Position numbers and translations under genes: made by a program
In this document: positions 36,132-47,215 of the stretch, piece after piece
How positions within the stretch are numbered: the stretch's first letter is position 1
Layout of the letters: the number at the start of each line of letters is the position of its first letter
Source of the DNA: Phocoena phocoena
Lineage: Eukaryota > Chordata > Mammalia > Artiodactyla > Phocoenidae
Length of the DNA: 64,000 nt
Assembly: GCF_963924675.1 (NCBI RefSeq)
Contig: NC_089238.1
Coordinates: forward strand, 45,960,879-46,024,878
Direction of reading: 5' to 3'
The notes under the pieces: generated by a model
Told to the model about the DNA's origin: nothing
What the model saw: the letters and a program-made list of their open reading frames with translations, nothing else
Database searches by the model: none

Positions 36132-37934
36132 GAAATCTCTTGCATTCCTATACATTAATGATGAAAAATCTGAAAGAGAAATTAAGGAAACACTCCTATT
36201 TACCATTGCAACAAAAAGAATAAAATACCTAGGAATAAACCTACCTAGGGAGACAAAAGACCTGTACGCAGAAAACTATAAGACCCTGTTGAAAGAAATT
36301 AAAGATGATACCAACAGATGGAGAGATATACCATGTTCTTGGATTGGAAGACTCAATATTGTGAAAATGACTATACTACCCAAAGCAATCTACAGATTAA
36401 ATGCAATCCCTATCAAATTACCAATGGCATTATTTACATAATTAGAACAAAAAATCTTAAAATTTGTATGGAGACACAAAAGACCCCAAATAGCCAAAGC
36501 AGTCTTGAGGGAAAAAAACGGAGCTGGAGGAATCAGACTGCCTGACTTCAGACGATACTACAAAGCTACAGTAATCAAGACAATACGGTACTGGCACAAA
36601 AACAGAAACATAGATCAATGGAAAAGGATAGAAAGCCCAGAGATAAACCCACGCACCTGTGGTCAACTAATCTATGACAAAGGAGGCAAGGATATACAAT
36701 GGAGAAAAGACAGTCTCTTCAATGAGTGGTGCTGGGAAAACTGGACAGCTACGTGTAAAAGAATGAAATTAGAACACTCCCTAACACCATACACAAAAAT
36801 ACACTCAAAATGAATTAGAGACCTAAATGTTAGACTGGACACTATAAAACTCTAAGAGGAGACCATAGGAAAACCACTCTTTGACATAAATCACAGCCAG
36901 ATCTTTTTTGATCCACCTCCTAGAGTAACAGAAATAAAACCAAGAATAAACGGGACCTAATGAAACTTAAAAGCTTTTGCAAAGCAAAGGAAACTACAGA
37001 CAAGACGAAAAGACAACCCTCAGAATGGGAGAAAATATCTGCAAATGAATCAACGGACAAAGGATTAATCTCCAAAATATATAAACGACTCATGCAGCTC
37101 AATATTAAAAAACAAACAACCCAATCAAAAAATGGGCAGAAGACCTAAATAGACATTTCTCCGAACAGGACATACAGATGGCCAAGAAGCACATGAAAAG
37201 CTGCTCAACATCACTAATTATTACAGAAATGCAAATTAAAACTACAATGAGGTCTCACCTCATACCAGTTAGAATGGACATCATCAGGAAATCTACAAAC
37301 AACAAATGCTGGAGAGGGTGTGGAGAAAAGGGAACCCTCTTGCACTGTTGGTGGGAATGTCAATTGATACAGCCACTGTGGAGAACAGTACGGAGATTCC
37401 TTAAAAAACTAAAAGTAGAATTACCATATGACCCAGCAATCCTACTACTGGGCGTATACCCAGACAAAACCATAATTCAAAAAGACACATGCACGCTAGT
37501 GTTCACTGCAGCACTATTTACAATAGCCAAGTCATGGAAGCAACCTAAATGCCCATCCAAAGACAAATGGATAAAGAAGATGTGGTGCATATATACAATG
37601 GAATATTACTCAGCCATAAAAAGGAATGAAATTGGGTCATTTGTATAGATGTGGATGAATCTAGAGACTGTCATACAGAGTGAAGTAAGTCAGAAAGAGA
37701 AAAACAAATATCATATATTAATGCATATATGTGGAACCTAGAAAAATGGTACAGATGAACCGGTTTGCAGGGCAGAAATTGAGACACAGATGTAGAGAAC
37801 AAACGTATGGACACCAAGGGGGGAAAGCAGTGGCGGGTGGGAGTGGTGGTGTGATGAACTGGGAGACAGGGATTGACATGTATACACTGATGTGTATAAA
37901 ATGGATGACTAATAATAAATAAAAGAGGGACACT

Positions 37935-38130
37935 ACTAGATATTAAGTATTACAGACTTAGAGAATTATTATACCTAATTTCAAAACAGTATATGGCAGC
38001 AGCATAAGGGATAGCCATATAAATCAGCAGAACAGTGAGTCCAGGAATAGAATAATGCACATTAGGTTGACTGATTTTCAAGAAAGGTGCCGAGGTATTT
38101 CAGAACTTCCTTCAGCATTCCTTATAGTGA
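37935..38130 (+). mobile_element. Old L1 ORF2 fragment, second part
   Basis: Continues the L1 interrupted at 31,707: actagatattaagtattaca, then agggatagccatataaatca and gaacagtgagtccaggaata, all ORF2 sequence in the same orientation. Confidence 0.82.
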
Positions 38131-38186
38131 AGACCTGCAGGCAGAAAATTCTCTAAGTTTTTACTTATCTAAAACATGCTTTATTT

Positions 38187-38316
38187 GGGGACTTCACTGG
38201 TGGTCCAGTGGTTAAGACTCTGTGCTTACCCTGCAGGGGGCACAGGTTCAATCCCTGGTCAGGGAACTAAGATCCCATATGCTATGTGGCACAGCCAAAA
38301 AAATAAATAAATAAAG
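38187..38316 (+). mobile_element. Bov-tA-type short SINE
   Basis: Head ggggacttcactggtggtcc, middle aggttcaatccctggtcagg, ending gtggcacagcc and an (aaat)n tail. Target-site duplication catgctttattt at 38,175-38,186 and 38,317-38,328. Confidence 0.93.
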
Positions 38317-38779
38317 CATGCTTTATTTGACCTTCATTCTCAAAAGATATTTTTGCTGAAGAGAGAATGAAGGTTTACAAGGGTTTGGTTTTTTTTTCTC
38401 TCTCAATACTTTAAAGACATCATTCCTTTGGTTTCTGGCCTCTGCTGTTTATGAGAAATGAATGCTAATTCATACTGTTCTGTTCTATAAGTAATGTGTC
38501 ATTTTACCCTAGATGCTTTCAATATTTTCTCTTAATCTTGGTTTTCAAACAGTTTGACTACAATCTCAAGCCTTGCTGTCATTTTCTTTGTATCTGCCCT
38601 GTTTTTTGTTGCACTCTGTAAATTTATGTCTTTCACCTCATTTAGTAAATTTTCATTGTCTCTTCATATTCTTATTCCTGTTTTGCCCCTCTTTTGGCCT
38701 CTTCTTCTGGCACTCAAATTAGGTGTGTATTAGATATCTTGATATCGTTCCATGTGTCACTGAGGCTCTGTTCACTTTT

Positions 38780-38928
38780 TTTTTAACTGGAGTATAGTTG
38801 ATTTACAATGTCATGTTAGTTTCAGGTGTACAGCACAGTGATTCAGATTAATATACATACATATATATGTGTATATATTTCTTTTTCAGATTCTTTTCCC
38901 TTATACAAAATACTGAGTATAGTTCCCA
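38780..38928 (-). mobile_element. Severely 5'-truncated L1 tail, minus strand
   Basis: About 150 bases: T run, then aactggagtatagttgattt ... ctttttcagattcttttccc. This is the same 3' UTR as at 24,416. Target-site duplication tctgttcactttt at 38,767-38,779 and 38,929-38,941. Confidence 0.93.
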
Positions 38929-39095
38929 TCTGTTCACTTTTGATTAGTCTTTTTTCTGTTGTCTTCACGTTGGATCTTTTGGTCTGTCTCCAAGTTCACT
39001 AACTCTCCTGTTACATGAATCTGCTGTTAAGCCCATCTACTGATTTGGGGGGTGGGGGGTGCTGTTTTTTTCAACTCTAGAATTCCCCACCACTT

Positions 39096-39428
39096 TTTTT
39101 TTTAATAAATGTATTTATTTTCTATCTTTGCCTGAGTTGGGTCTTTGTTGCTGAGCGCAGGCTTTCTCTAGTTGCCGTGAGCGGGGGCTACCCTTCGTTG
39201 TGGTGCGCAGGCTTCTCATTGCGGTGGCTTCTCTTGTTGCGGAGCATGGGCGCTAGGTGCACAGGCTTCAGTAGTTGTGGCTCGCCGGCTCTAGAGTGCA
39301 GGCTCAGTAGATGTGGTGCATGGACTTAACTGCTCCACAGCATGTGGGATCTTCCTAGACCAGGGCTCAAACCCGTGTCCCCTACATTGGCAGGCAGGTT
39401 CTTAACCACTGCGCCACCAGGGAAGTCC
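39096..39428 (-). mobile_element. CHR-1-type long SINE, minus strand
   Basis: Reverse complement of the ~330-bp long type (gagttgggtctttgttgctg, ggggctacccttcgttgtgg, cttaaccactgcgccaccag). Flanking caccactt on both sides. Confidence 0.92.
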
Positions 39429-39556
39429 CACACCACTTCTTAAAAATAGTTTCTATTTCTCTGGTGAGATTTCCTATTTCTTAATTTATTACAACAAATT
39501 TCCCTTTATATTATTGAGCATACTTATGATGTCTGCTGTAAAATCCTTATATTCTA

Positions 39557-39679
39557 GGGACTTCCCTGGCCATCCAGTGGTTAAGACTCCACGCTTCCAC
39601 TGCAGGGGGCACAGGTTCAATCCCTGGGCAGGGAACTAAGATCCCACATGCCACACGGCCAAAAAAAAAAAAGGCATAA
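39557..39679 (+). mobile_element. Bov-tA-type short SINE
   Basis: Head gggacttccctggccatcca, ending ccacacggccaaaaaaaa. Target-site duplication aaaatccttatattcta at 39,540-39,556 and 39,680-39,696, perfect over 17 bp. Confidence 0.95.
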
Positions 39680-40130
39680 AAAATCCTTATATTCTAATTC
39701 AATGTCTCAATCGTGTTGAGGTCAGATTTCATTTATTGCCTTTTCTCTTGGACAAAATTCACATTTTCCTGTTTCTTTGTATGTCTAGATTTTTTTCACT
39801 ATATCTTGGACATTCTGAATGATTTGTAGAGATTCTGAATTATTTTGTGGTTCTCTGAAGAATACTGATATTTCTACTGCAACAAGCAGTTAACTTAGCT
39901 GAAGTCAAACACCAAACTGTTTTTCCTTTCATGGGCAACAGTTGAAGTATCTGTTCAGATCTTTTGGATTTACCTGGACTGCCTGAAAACAGTCTCATGA
40001 ATGCCAGTTCAGGGGTCAGGTGATGATATGGGTGAGTTTATAAACAAAATTTAGAGCTCCCCTTTGTGATTCTGTCATTTCCTTACTCACTTTCCAGCTG
40101 CTGAGGTCACCCCAAATCCTGCTCTCGAAA

Positions 40131-40450
40131 ATCCTATTTAAGCTTTAGCTTGGCCTGCATATTGGAGTAATAAATGTGATACACATAGGAAATTCATGCA
40201 GTGCCATTCCCCTTTTCCAAACAGATACTCCTCCAGTTTCTGCCTGCTTTTGGTTGTTCTGCATTTTATTCAAGTGGTTAAACTTCCATCTTTTTGACAG
40301 ATTATAATTGTTACCACAGAAGGGTTGTTCAAAAAGGTGGTACTCCTTCCTTACCAGAATCAATGGTAATTCAGTTGGGAGAGGTAAAAATGGTACTAGA
40401 AGAATTGGATATCCATAGGGAAAAAGTGAATCTTAACCCTCCCCTCACAC
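40131..40450. other. Unassigned spacer
   Basis: About 320 bases with no feature I can name. A frame at 40,294-40,593 runs into a SINE and is not a gene. Confidence 0.5.
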
Positions 40451-40469
40451 AAAAATTAATACAAAATAG

Positions 40470-40672
40470 GGCTTCCCTGGTGGCGCAGTGGTTGAGAGTC
40501 CGCCTGCCGATGCAGGGGACGTGGGTTCGTGCCCCGGTCGGGGAAGATCCCACATGCCGCGGAGCGGCTGGGCCCGTGGGCCATGGCTGCTGAGCCTGCG
40601 TGTCCAGAGCCTGTGCTCCGCAACGGGAGAGGCCACAACAGTGAGAGGCCCGCGTACTGCAAAAAAAAAAAA
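40470..40672 (+). mobile_element. Cetacean SINE
   Basis: Short-type SINE, nearly consensus. Target-site duplication aaaaattaatacaaaatag (40,451-40,469) and aaaaattaacacaaaatag (40,673-40,691). Confidence 0.95.
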
Positions 40673-40978
40673 AAAAATTAACACAAAATAGATCAGAGAT
40701 CTAAATACAAAAGCTGAAACTATAAATCCCAGAAAGAAAATCTTTGTGACCTTGACGTAGACAAAGATTTCTTATGACACAAAACGCATCAATCATGAAA
40801 TTATAAACGGATAAACTGGACTTCATCAAAATTAAAAACTTCTCCTCTAGAACAGACATCATTAAACAATGAAAATGCAAGTCTCAGACTAGAAGATATT
40901 CTGAACATGTGTAATTGACCAAGTACTTTTATACAGAATATATAAGGAACTTTTATATCTCAATAAAAAGAAGACAAG

Positions 40979-41196
40979 GGCTTCCCTGGTGGTGCAGTGG
41001 TTGAGAGTCCACCTGCCGATGCAGGGGACGTGGGTTCGTGCCCCGGTCCGGGAAGATCCCACATGCCGCGGAGCGGCTGGGCCCGTGAGCCATGGCCGCT
41101 GAGCCTGCGCGTCCGGAGCCTGTGCTCCACAACGGGAGAGGCCACAACAGTGAGAGGCCCGCGTACCGCAAAAAAATAAATAAATAAATAAATAAA
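40979..41196 (+). mobile_element. Cetacean SINE in old L1
   Basis: Short-type SINE with a (aaat)n tail. Target-site duplication caataaaaagaagacaag at 40,961-40,978 and 41,197-41,214, perfect over 18 bp. Confidence 0.96.
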
Positions 41197-41674
41197 CAAT
41201 AAAAAGAAGACAAGCCAGTTCTTAAATTGGCAAAAGATTTGGAAAGACACATCCTGAACACTACCTGAATACCCAATGAACACATAAAAAAATGGTCAAT
41301 GTCATTAGACACCAGTAAAGTACAAATTAAAACCACAAAAAGATAGAAATATCCACTAGAACAGTTAAAATTCAAATAATTAATAGTTCCAAGTGTTGAC
41401 AAGGATATGGAGAATTGCAACTCTCATACATTCCTGAAGGGAACATAAAATCATATAAATACTTTGGAAAACAGTTTGACAGTTTCTTATAAAATTGAAC
41501 AATTACTGTGTGATCCAGCAATTCCACTTCCTAGATACTTAACCCAAAGATTGCATACAAATGTTCACAGCAGCTTTATTTATAATGGCTTCAAACTGGA
41601 AACAATCCAAATGTCAATCAACATATGAATGGATAAACAAATTATAATATATAAATATAGATACAGAAACACCA

Positions 41675-41803
41675 GGGAATTCCTTGGTGGTCCAGTGGTT
41701 AGGACTCTGCGCTTCCACTGCAGGGGGCACAGGTTCCATCCCTGGGTGGGGAACTAATATCCTGCAAGCCATGTGGCGCAGCAAAAAAAAAAAAAAAAAA
41801 AAA
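41675..41803 (+). mobile_element. Bov-tA-type short SINE in old L1
   Basis: Head gggaattccttggtggtcca, middle aggttccatccctgggtggg, ending gtggcgcagc and A22. Target-site duplication not clear. Confidence 0.9.
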
Positions 41804-42050
41804 AGAATTTCATTCCATAGAAATACCATAATACTGATGCACACTAAAATAGGAGTTAATGTCAAAAACATAATACTAAGAAACCAGATACAAAACAGTA
41901 CATACTGTATAATTTCATTTATATGACATTAGAGAAAACAAATCTATAAAGTCAAAAAGCACAATAGTGGTTGCCTAGGGTTGGAGGGGAAGGGATAGAA
42001 AATGACTGAAAATGGGACAAGAGAACTTACTGGGGTAAAGAGAGAGAATG

Positions 42051-42720
42051 GGGAAGAAGCTATATCTGAGAAGAATTGATCAAGAATTTTACAAAACTGG
42101 TAAAAATATATCAAGCCATGATTCAACCCTACAAAAGGATGAACAGTATGCATTATAAAAAAATATATAAGCCTAGGCACACCATAATAAAACTACTGAA
42201 AATCAAAAAGGGAAAGTCTTAAACGGAGTCAAAGAGGTAAGTTCCTTTTAAAGGTGTAGAAGTAAGTCTGATAGCTAACTTGTAAGGAAAAACAGTAGAG
42301 ACCAGAAGACAATGGAATTACACCCTCAAAAGGATGGGAAAACCAAACTATCGATCCATAACTGACAAAACTACCCTTCATCAATGGAGGTGAAATGAAG
42401 ACTTTTTTCAGATATATGAAAAATTATGAGAATCTGTCCTCAACAAATCCATATTCAAATAAATACTGAAGGGCATTCTTCAGGCAGAAGGAAAATGATC
42501 CCACCAATGGAAGCTAGGAGAGGAAGGAATGAAAAGTCACAAAAAAAGGTAAATCTACAATAATGGTAACGTCTTAGGGGATTTTAAACATCTAGAAAAT
42601 TAAAATATAAAATAATAGCAAAATATGAAAACATGAGTGTAAATGTAAGGCAATGATAGATTTGATAAATCAAGAATATAGAACAGAGGGGGGAAATGAA
42701 ATTTTTTTTTAAATCCAACA
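42051..42720 (+). mobile_element. L1/HAL1 ORF1-region remnant
   Basis: Matches the order of an old L1 ORF1 C-terminal region: aataaaactactgaaaatca, gagaccagaagacaatggaa, ggaggtgaaatgaagacttt, gaagggcattcttcaggcag. It lies downstream of L1 3' UTR sequence and is not followed by ORF2, which is consistent with a HAL1-type half-L1 or a separate fragment. Confidence 0.6.
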
Positions 42721-42900
42721 GAAAGCAAAAAAGAAAAAAAATGAGACAAATAATAAGATGGTAAATATCAAATCAACATATTTTTAATTGTTAATATGTT
42801 AGTAATTATATTAAATAAAGGGCCAATTGCAGGGATCTGATTTCTAACCACTTGACTCTTCAGGACCCCAAGACCTCATCTCTTGAGGCTGTATGCCTCT
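42721..42900. other. Unassigned spacer
   Basis: Short AT-rich stretch between the ORF1-like remnant and the next SINE; nothing recognised. Confidence 0.5.
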
Positions 42901-42914
42901 AAAACTCAAGCCTC

Positions 42915-43199
42915 GGGACTTGCCTGGTGGCACAGTGGTTAAGAATCCGCCTGCCAATGCAAGGGACACGGGTTCGATCCCTGATCCAGAAAGATCCCAC
43001 ATGCCGCGAAGCAACTAAGTCCATTCGGCCCAACTACTGGTCTGCACTCTAGAGCCCACGAGCCACGACTACTGAAACCCGCGCCCCTAGAGCCCATGCT
43101 CCGCAACAAGAGAAGCCACCGCTTGCCACAGCTAGAGAAAGCCCGTGCACAGCAACGAAGACCCAATGCAGCCAAAAATAAATTAATTAAAAAAAAAAC
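42915..43199 (+). mobile_element. CHR-1-type long SINE
   Basis: Head gggacttgcctggtggcaca and the long body with an internal shortening between agaagccaccgc and ttgccacagc. Target-site duplication aaaactcaagcctc at 42,901-42,914 and 43,200-43,213, perfect over 14 bp. Confidence 0.94.
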
Positions 43200-43524
43200 A
43201 AAACTCAAGCCTCATTACTGAGACCTGTATCTCCTTACTCTCAGTATAGCAGTTTGATCAGCCTGCAGGCTTACTGCTCTTTTCTTCCAGCACTTTGTTT
43301 CTGGACCCTGGGGACTTTACTTTTTTATATATATGTTTGTAGGAGGAGTTATTTTAGGTTATCTTTTCCTCCATTATGCAAAAACAAAAAATCTTACCTG
43401 CCCAGTGTTTTTCTTTTAATTTATGTCTCACCAAGCAAGCACAGTAGTCATTTGCATTTTAAAGTATTTTATTGCTAATTGCTGTAGGGAACTAGGCAGT
43501 GCCTAGCAAAAGTAATGAAGATGA

Positions 43525-44020
43525 AGAATGTATTAGGACAGCAGTGACAAATTACCATACAAACTGAGAGGTTTAAAACAACTAAAATTTATCCTCTCTC
43601 AGTTCTGGAGATTAGAAGTCTGAAATCAAGGTAGCAGCAGGGCCATGCTCTCTCTGAGGACTTGATAGAAGGCTCCCTATTTCCCTCTTCTTAGTTTCTA
43701 GTGGTTGCCGAAAATCCTTTGTGTTCTTTGGTTTGCAGCTGCGAAATTCCAATCTGTTTCCATCATCACATGGCCAGAATCTTCCCTTAGTGTGTGTGCT
43801 CTCTGTGTCTCTGTATTCAAATCTCCTTCTCCTTTCTCTTATAAAGATACCAGACACCGGATCAGGACCCACCCTAATCCAGTATGACCTCACCTTAACT
43901 TGGATAAAATCTTCAAAAACCTTATTTCCAAATAAAATCATATTCACAAATAACAAGGGTCAAAGACTTAAACATGTTTTGGGGCAGGGGGGACACAATT
44001 CAACCCACACCAGAGACTGT
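43525..44020 (+). repeat. Ancient interspersed repeat, family uncertain
   Basis: Carries a familiar mammalian repeat signature (gaggtttaaaacaactaaaa, cagttctggagattagaagt, atcacatggccagaatcttc, ccaccctaatccagtatgac, cttatttccaaataaaatca, attcaacccacacc). The same family recurs in part at 57,135-57,385. I could not name the consensus with certainty. Confidence 0.7.
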
Positions 44021-44700
44021 CTCTAAATTTAAGAAGCTGTACAGAGTTCTAATAATTTCTATCCATATTCTGCAGGTCTGGGTTTCTGGAAGTCCCTTGG
44101 GCCTCCTGTTTGCTTCATTTCTCTGTGAGTAGTGCTTTTTAAATGACCCTAGCACTCTGAACTTACAACTCCTATAAAGCCCTCTCTACAAAAATTTATC
44201 TTTCCAGGTAACAGGCTTGATGGTGTAGTTAGAATAAATTCCTATCCTCCTTCAGCGCAGGGATCAAATCTTTATAATTCCCTAAATCCAGAATAGGGAC
44301 TGATACCAATAAACTAGAAAGCATTCAGGTTACCCTCGTTTCAGCTGTGTTATCTGTTTTTCATGGGACCTCCTGATTAGGTGATTACCTTTTAACTGAG
44401 CTCCTCTGCCATGTAAGAAAGATCTCCTTATCGCTTTTCCTCACACCCCACATCCTCGTTTTCCTCCGAGACTACTTGATTGACTTCTGAGAGCAGAACC
44501 ACTTTACAAAATATGCATTAGTGAAATTGCGTTCAGGTCATCATGCTTTACATTTTTGCTTGGTGTAGTATTTCCAAAGGAAACCACAACTTCTTTAAAA
44601 GAAGTTATATGATTACAACTTCGTGAATGCAAATCAGTCTTCCCCCAACATCCTTTTCTCAATTGGTCGTTATCTATCCTCAGTGGTACATTAGCTATTG
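44021..44700. other. Unassigned spacer
   Basis: About 680 bases with no gene or repeat I can name. Confidence 0.45.
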
Positions 44701-44730
44701 TGTTTTTTTTTTTTTTTTAGAGTCGTCAGG

Positions 44731-44863
44731 GCTTATTTTATTTCATTTTATTTTATTCTTTTGGCCGCGCATGCTGGATCTTCGTTCCCCGACCAGGGAT
44801 TGAACCCGCGTCCCCTGCACTGGAAGCATGGAGTCTTAACCACTGGACTACCAGGGAAGTCCC
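44731..44863 (-). mobile_element. Bov-tA-type SINE, minus strand
   Basis: (T/A)-rich tail at left (tttcattttattttattctt), then ggccgcgcatgctggatctt ... gattgaacccgcgtcccctg ... accactggactaccagggaa. Confidence 0.9.
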
Positions 44864-44964
44864 TGTGCTCTTTTGTAAGGAGAAAAATTTTACCTTATTT
44901 ATTCCTTCCAGGTTCTACCTCCATTTTGTTGTGCCCTTTGTATTTTCTTATAAGAATTATTTGA

Positions 44965-45181
44965 GGGGGCTTCCCTGGTGGTGCAGTGGTAGGGGGTCCG
45001 CCTGCCAATACAGGGGGCGTGGGTTCGTGCCCCGGTCCAGGGGGATCCCACGTGCCGCGGGGCGGCTGGGCCCGTGGGCCGTGGCCACTGGGCCTGCGCG
45101 TCCAGAGCCTGTGCTCCGCGGCGGGAGAGGCCACAGCGGTGAGAGGCCCGTGTACCGTAAAAAAAAAATTAAATAAAATAA
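44965..45181 (+). mobile_element. Cetacean SINE, GC-rich variant
   Basis: Short-type SINE with many G or C at CpG sites (gtaccgtaaaa end, gccgcggggcggctgggccc). Target-site duplication aattatttga at 44,955-44,964 and 45,182-45,191. Confidence 0.93.
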
Positions 45182-45191
45182 AATTATTTGA

Positions 45192-46150
45192 AATATTCTA
45201 AAAGTAAAAATCAAGTAAAACTCCTATATACCTATTATACAGCTTAAGAAATAACACATTGCCAAATATAGCTTAAACACACTATAAATTCTTCCTTAAT
45301 GACATTCTTCCTCTCTTCCCCTCCTCCACTACAAGTAAATGCCACTAGTTATCTCCACAACTAATTACTACCTGGAAACTGATGTTTATGATCCCCATGT
45401 TCAATTTTATACTTTTAATAAATTATATTGTGTTCTACAACATATTTTTAAACTTTAATTTGGTATTATACCTGTTAGATTACTCTGCAATCTTTTTTTT
45501 TGCTCAAACTATGACTGTGAGGTTCATCATACTGATACATATTTCACTTCATTATTTTAATACCTTCTTCACTTTTTCATTCTGAGAGTATGCAACCATT
45601 CCTATACTCATTCGTCTACTGATGGACATTAAGTTAGTTTCCATGTATTTGAAATTATAAACAATGCTATTTGAATAACCCATAAATGGATCACAACTAG
45701 TAGTTTTTTCCCTTTCTTTGAACAGCCTTATTGAGATATAATTCACATACCAGAAAATATGCCTTTTAAACTGAACAGTTCAGTAGTTTTTTAGAATATT
45801 CACAACCTATGCAGCCATCACAAGTATCTAATTCCAAATATTTTCATCATGCCCCCCAAAACCCCATGTCTACTCCAAAAAAAAAAAAACCCCATACCCA
45901 CTCCCCGTTCTCCCCTGTCCCACTGCCTGGCAACCACTAATTTACATTCTGTCTCTATGGATTGCCTATTCTGGATACTTTATGTAACCAGACTCATACA
46001 GTATGTGGCCTTTTGTGACTGGCTTCTTTCGCTAAGCATACGTCTTCAAGGTCCATCCATGTTGTAGCATGTACATTAATGTGATTGTAGTGATGATTTA
46101 ATGGGTGTATCCATATGCCAAAACATATCAAACTATGATTTAATTATATG
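45192..46150 (-). mobile_element. Old L1 remnants, minus strand
   Basis: Reverse-orientation L1M-type 3' sequence: ctgatggacattaagttagt, ttgagatataattcacatac, tgcagccatcacaagtatct, caaggtccatccatgttgta. Diverged and discontinuous; the limits are approximate. Confidence 0.7.
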
Positions 46151-46179
46151 TAATTTGCTGTAGTTAATTATAACACAAT

Positions 46180-47215
46180 AAAGCTGTCCAAAAAATAGGC
46201 AAAAGATTTTAATAATGCTCCACCAAAGGAGATATACATATAGAAAATAAATACATGAAAGATGCTCTACATCATTGGTCCTCAGAGAAATGCAATTAAA
46301 ACTACAATGAGGGAATTCCCTTGTGGTCCAGTGGTTAAGAATTCGCCTTCCAATGCAGGGGATGTGGGTTCGATCCCTGGTTGAGGAACTAAGATCCCAC
46401 ATGCCCGGGGGCAACTAAGCCTGTGTGCCGCAGCTAGAGAAGCCCTTGTGCCACAACAGAGACCCAGCAGAGCCAAAATTTTTTTAAAAAAATTTTTTTA
46501 AACTACAGTGAAACATCAATATACACTGATAGAAGAGTTAAATTTAAACTACTAACATCATCAAGAGCTGATGTGAATGTAGAATAACTAGAACTGTCAT
46601 GTGCTGCGGATAGGAAAACAAATGGAATAGCCACTTTGGAAAAAAGTTTGGCAGTATTTTAGAATGTTAAACATACACTTATCATATGACCTAGTAGTTT
46701 CATTCCTAGGTAGTCACCCAGCAAAAATAAAGATCTACGACCTGTAGGCAAATGGTTAGAGCAGCTATATTGCTAATAGCCAAAGCCTGGAAACAACCCA
46801 AATGTCCATTAACTGGCTAATGGATAAATAGATTATGATACATATGTATAATGGAGTACTACTCACACATAAGAAGGAATAAACTACTGATACATGCAAC
46901 AACGTGGATGAATCTTAAATTCATTATGCTAAGTTAAAGAAGACAGACATAAAAGGTATACAGAATTCTATTAACATGATGTTCTCAAAATGCAAACCTA
47001 TAGTGGCAGATATCAGATCAGCAACTGCTAGAGGATAGGTATGGGGTCTGAGAATTGATAAAGGAGCATGACAGAACTTTATAAACTTACAGAAATACTC
47101 TATATCTTGATTATGGTGGTAGTTTACAACTGTTTACATTTATCAAAGCTCTAAGAACTATATTCCTAATAAAAGTGAATTTTACCATATATAAATTAAG
47201 CTTCAATAAAACCGA
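46180..47215 (+). mobile_element. Old L1 ORF2 end and 3' UTR
   Basis: Diverged L1: aggcaaaagattttaataat, gaaatgcaattaaaactaca, gttggcagtatttt-type sequence near 46,650, aacaacccaaatgtccatta, caacgtggatgaatcttaaa. A SINE is nested at 46,311. Confidence 0.85.
46311..46499 (+). mobile_element. SINE of long type, shortened, in old L1
   Basis: Head gggaattcccttgtggtcca, B-box gtgggttcgatccctgg, then a shortened body (agctagagaagcccttgtgc). Target-site duplication aaaactacaatga (46,298-46,310) and aaactacagtga (46,500-46,511). Confidence 0.92.

Larger units (their letters stand above)
33564..37735 (+). pseudogene. L1 D ORF2 remnant, best preserved RT in the window
   Basis: The endonuclease N terminus is interrupted by a SINE at 33,668. 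RT frames are long and typical: 35,081-35,500 ([15 protein letters not shown] to [11 protein letters not shown]), then 35,508-35,954 with [28 protein letters not shown] (usual form GTRQGC) and an intact FADDMILY. A single stop (LKN*KPYD, 35,498-35,500) divides these. A SINE at 35,932 cuts the frame. The C-terminal part is open at 37,178-37,648. Not functional as it stands. Confidence 0.9.
31708..37923 (+). mobile_element. Full-length L1 element D nested in an older L1
   Basis: Same subfamily as A and B. Left flank agagtgacact (31,697-31,707), right flank agagggacact (37,924-37,934), one mismatch. Starts near cggtggagtagaaggacatg, with the 5' UTR to 32,605. SINEs are nested at 33,668 and 35,932. 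The host sequence on both sides is the same old L1 ORF2, which confirms the insertion boundaries independently of the duplication. The 3' tail is unusually short: it ends gatgactaataataaataaa, without a long A run. Confidence 0.95.
38131..40130 (-). mobile_element. Old L1 3'-region, minus strand, with four nested insertions
   Basis: Diverged sequence of the L1M 3' UTR type read in reverse (ttatagtgaagacctgcagg, gatatttttgctgaagagag, actttaaagacatcattcct, taagtaatgtgtcattttac). It is interrupted at 38,187, 38,780, 39,096 and 39,557. The end near 40,130 is uncertain. Confidence 0.65.
40673..42050 (+). mobile_element. Old L1 ORF2 end and 3' UTR
   Basis: Diverged L1: gatcagagatctaaatacaa, ataaactggacttcatcaaa, aaaaatggtcaatgtcatta, tgatccagcaattccacttc, and caatagtggttgcctagggt in the 3' UTR. 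SINEs are nested at 40,979 and 41,675. Numerous indels indicate an ancient copy. Confidence 0.85.

Noticed and set aside
1..38130. A functional (retrotransposition-competent) L1
   Set aside because: All four near-complete copies have stops, frameshifts or nested SINEs in both ORFs; L1 D is the closest but still broken.
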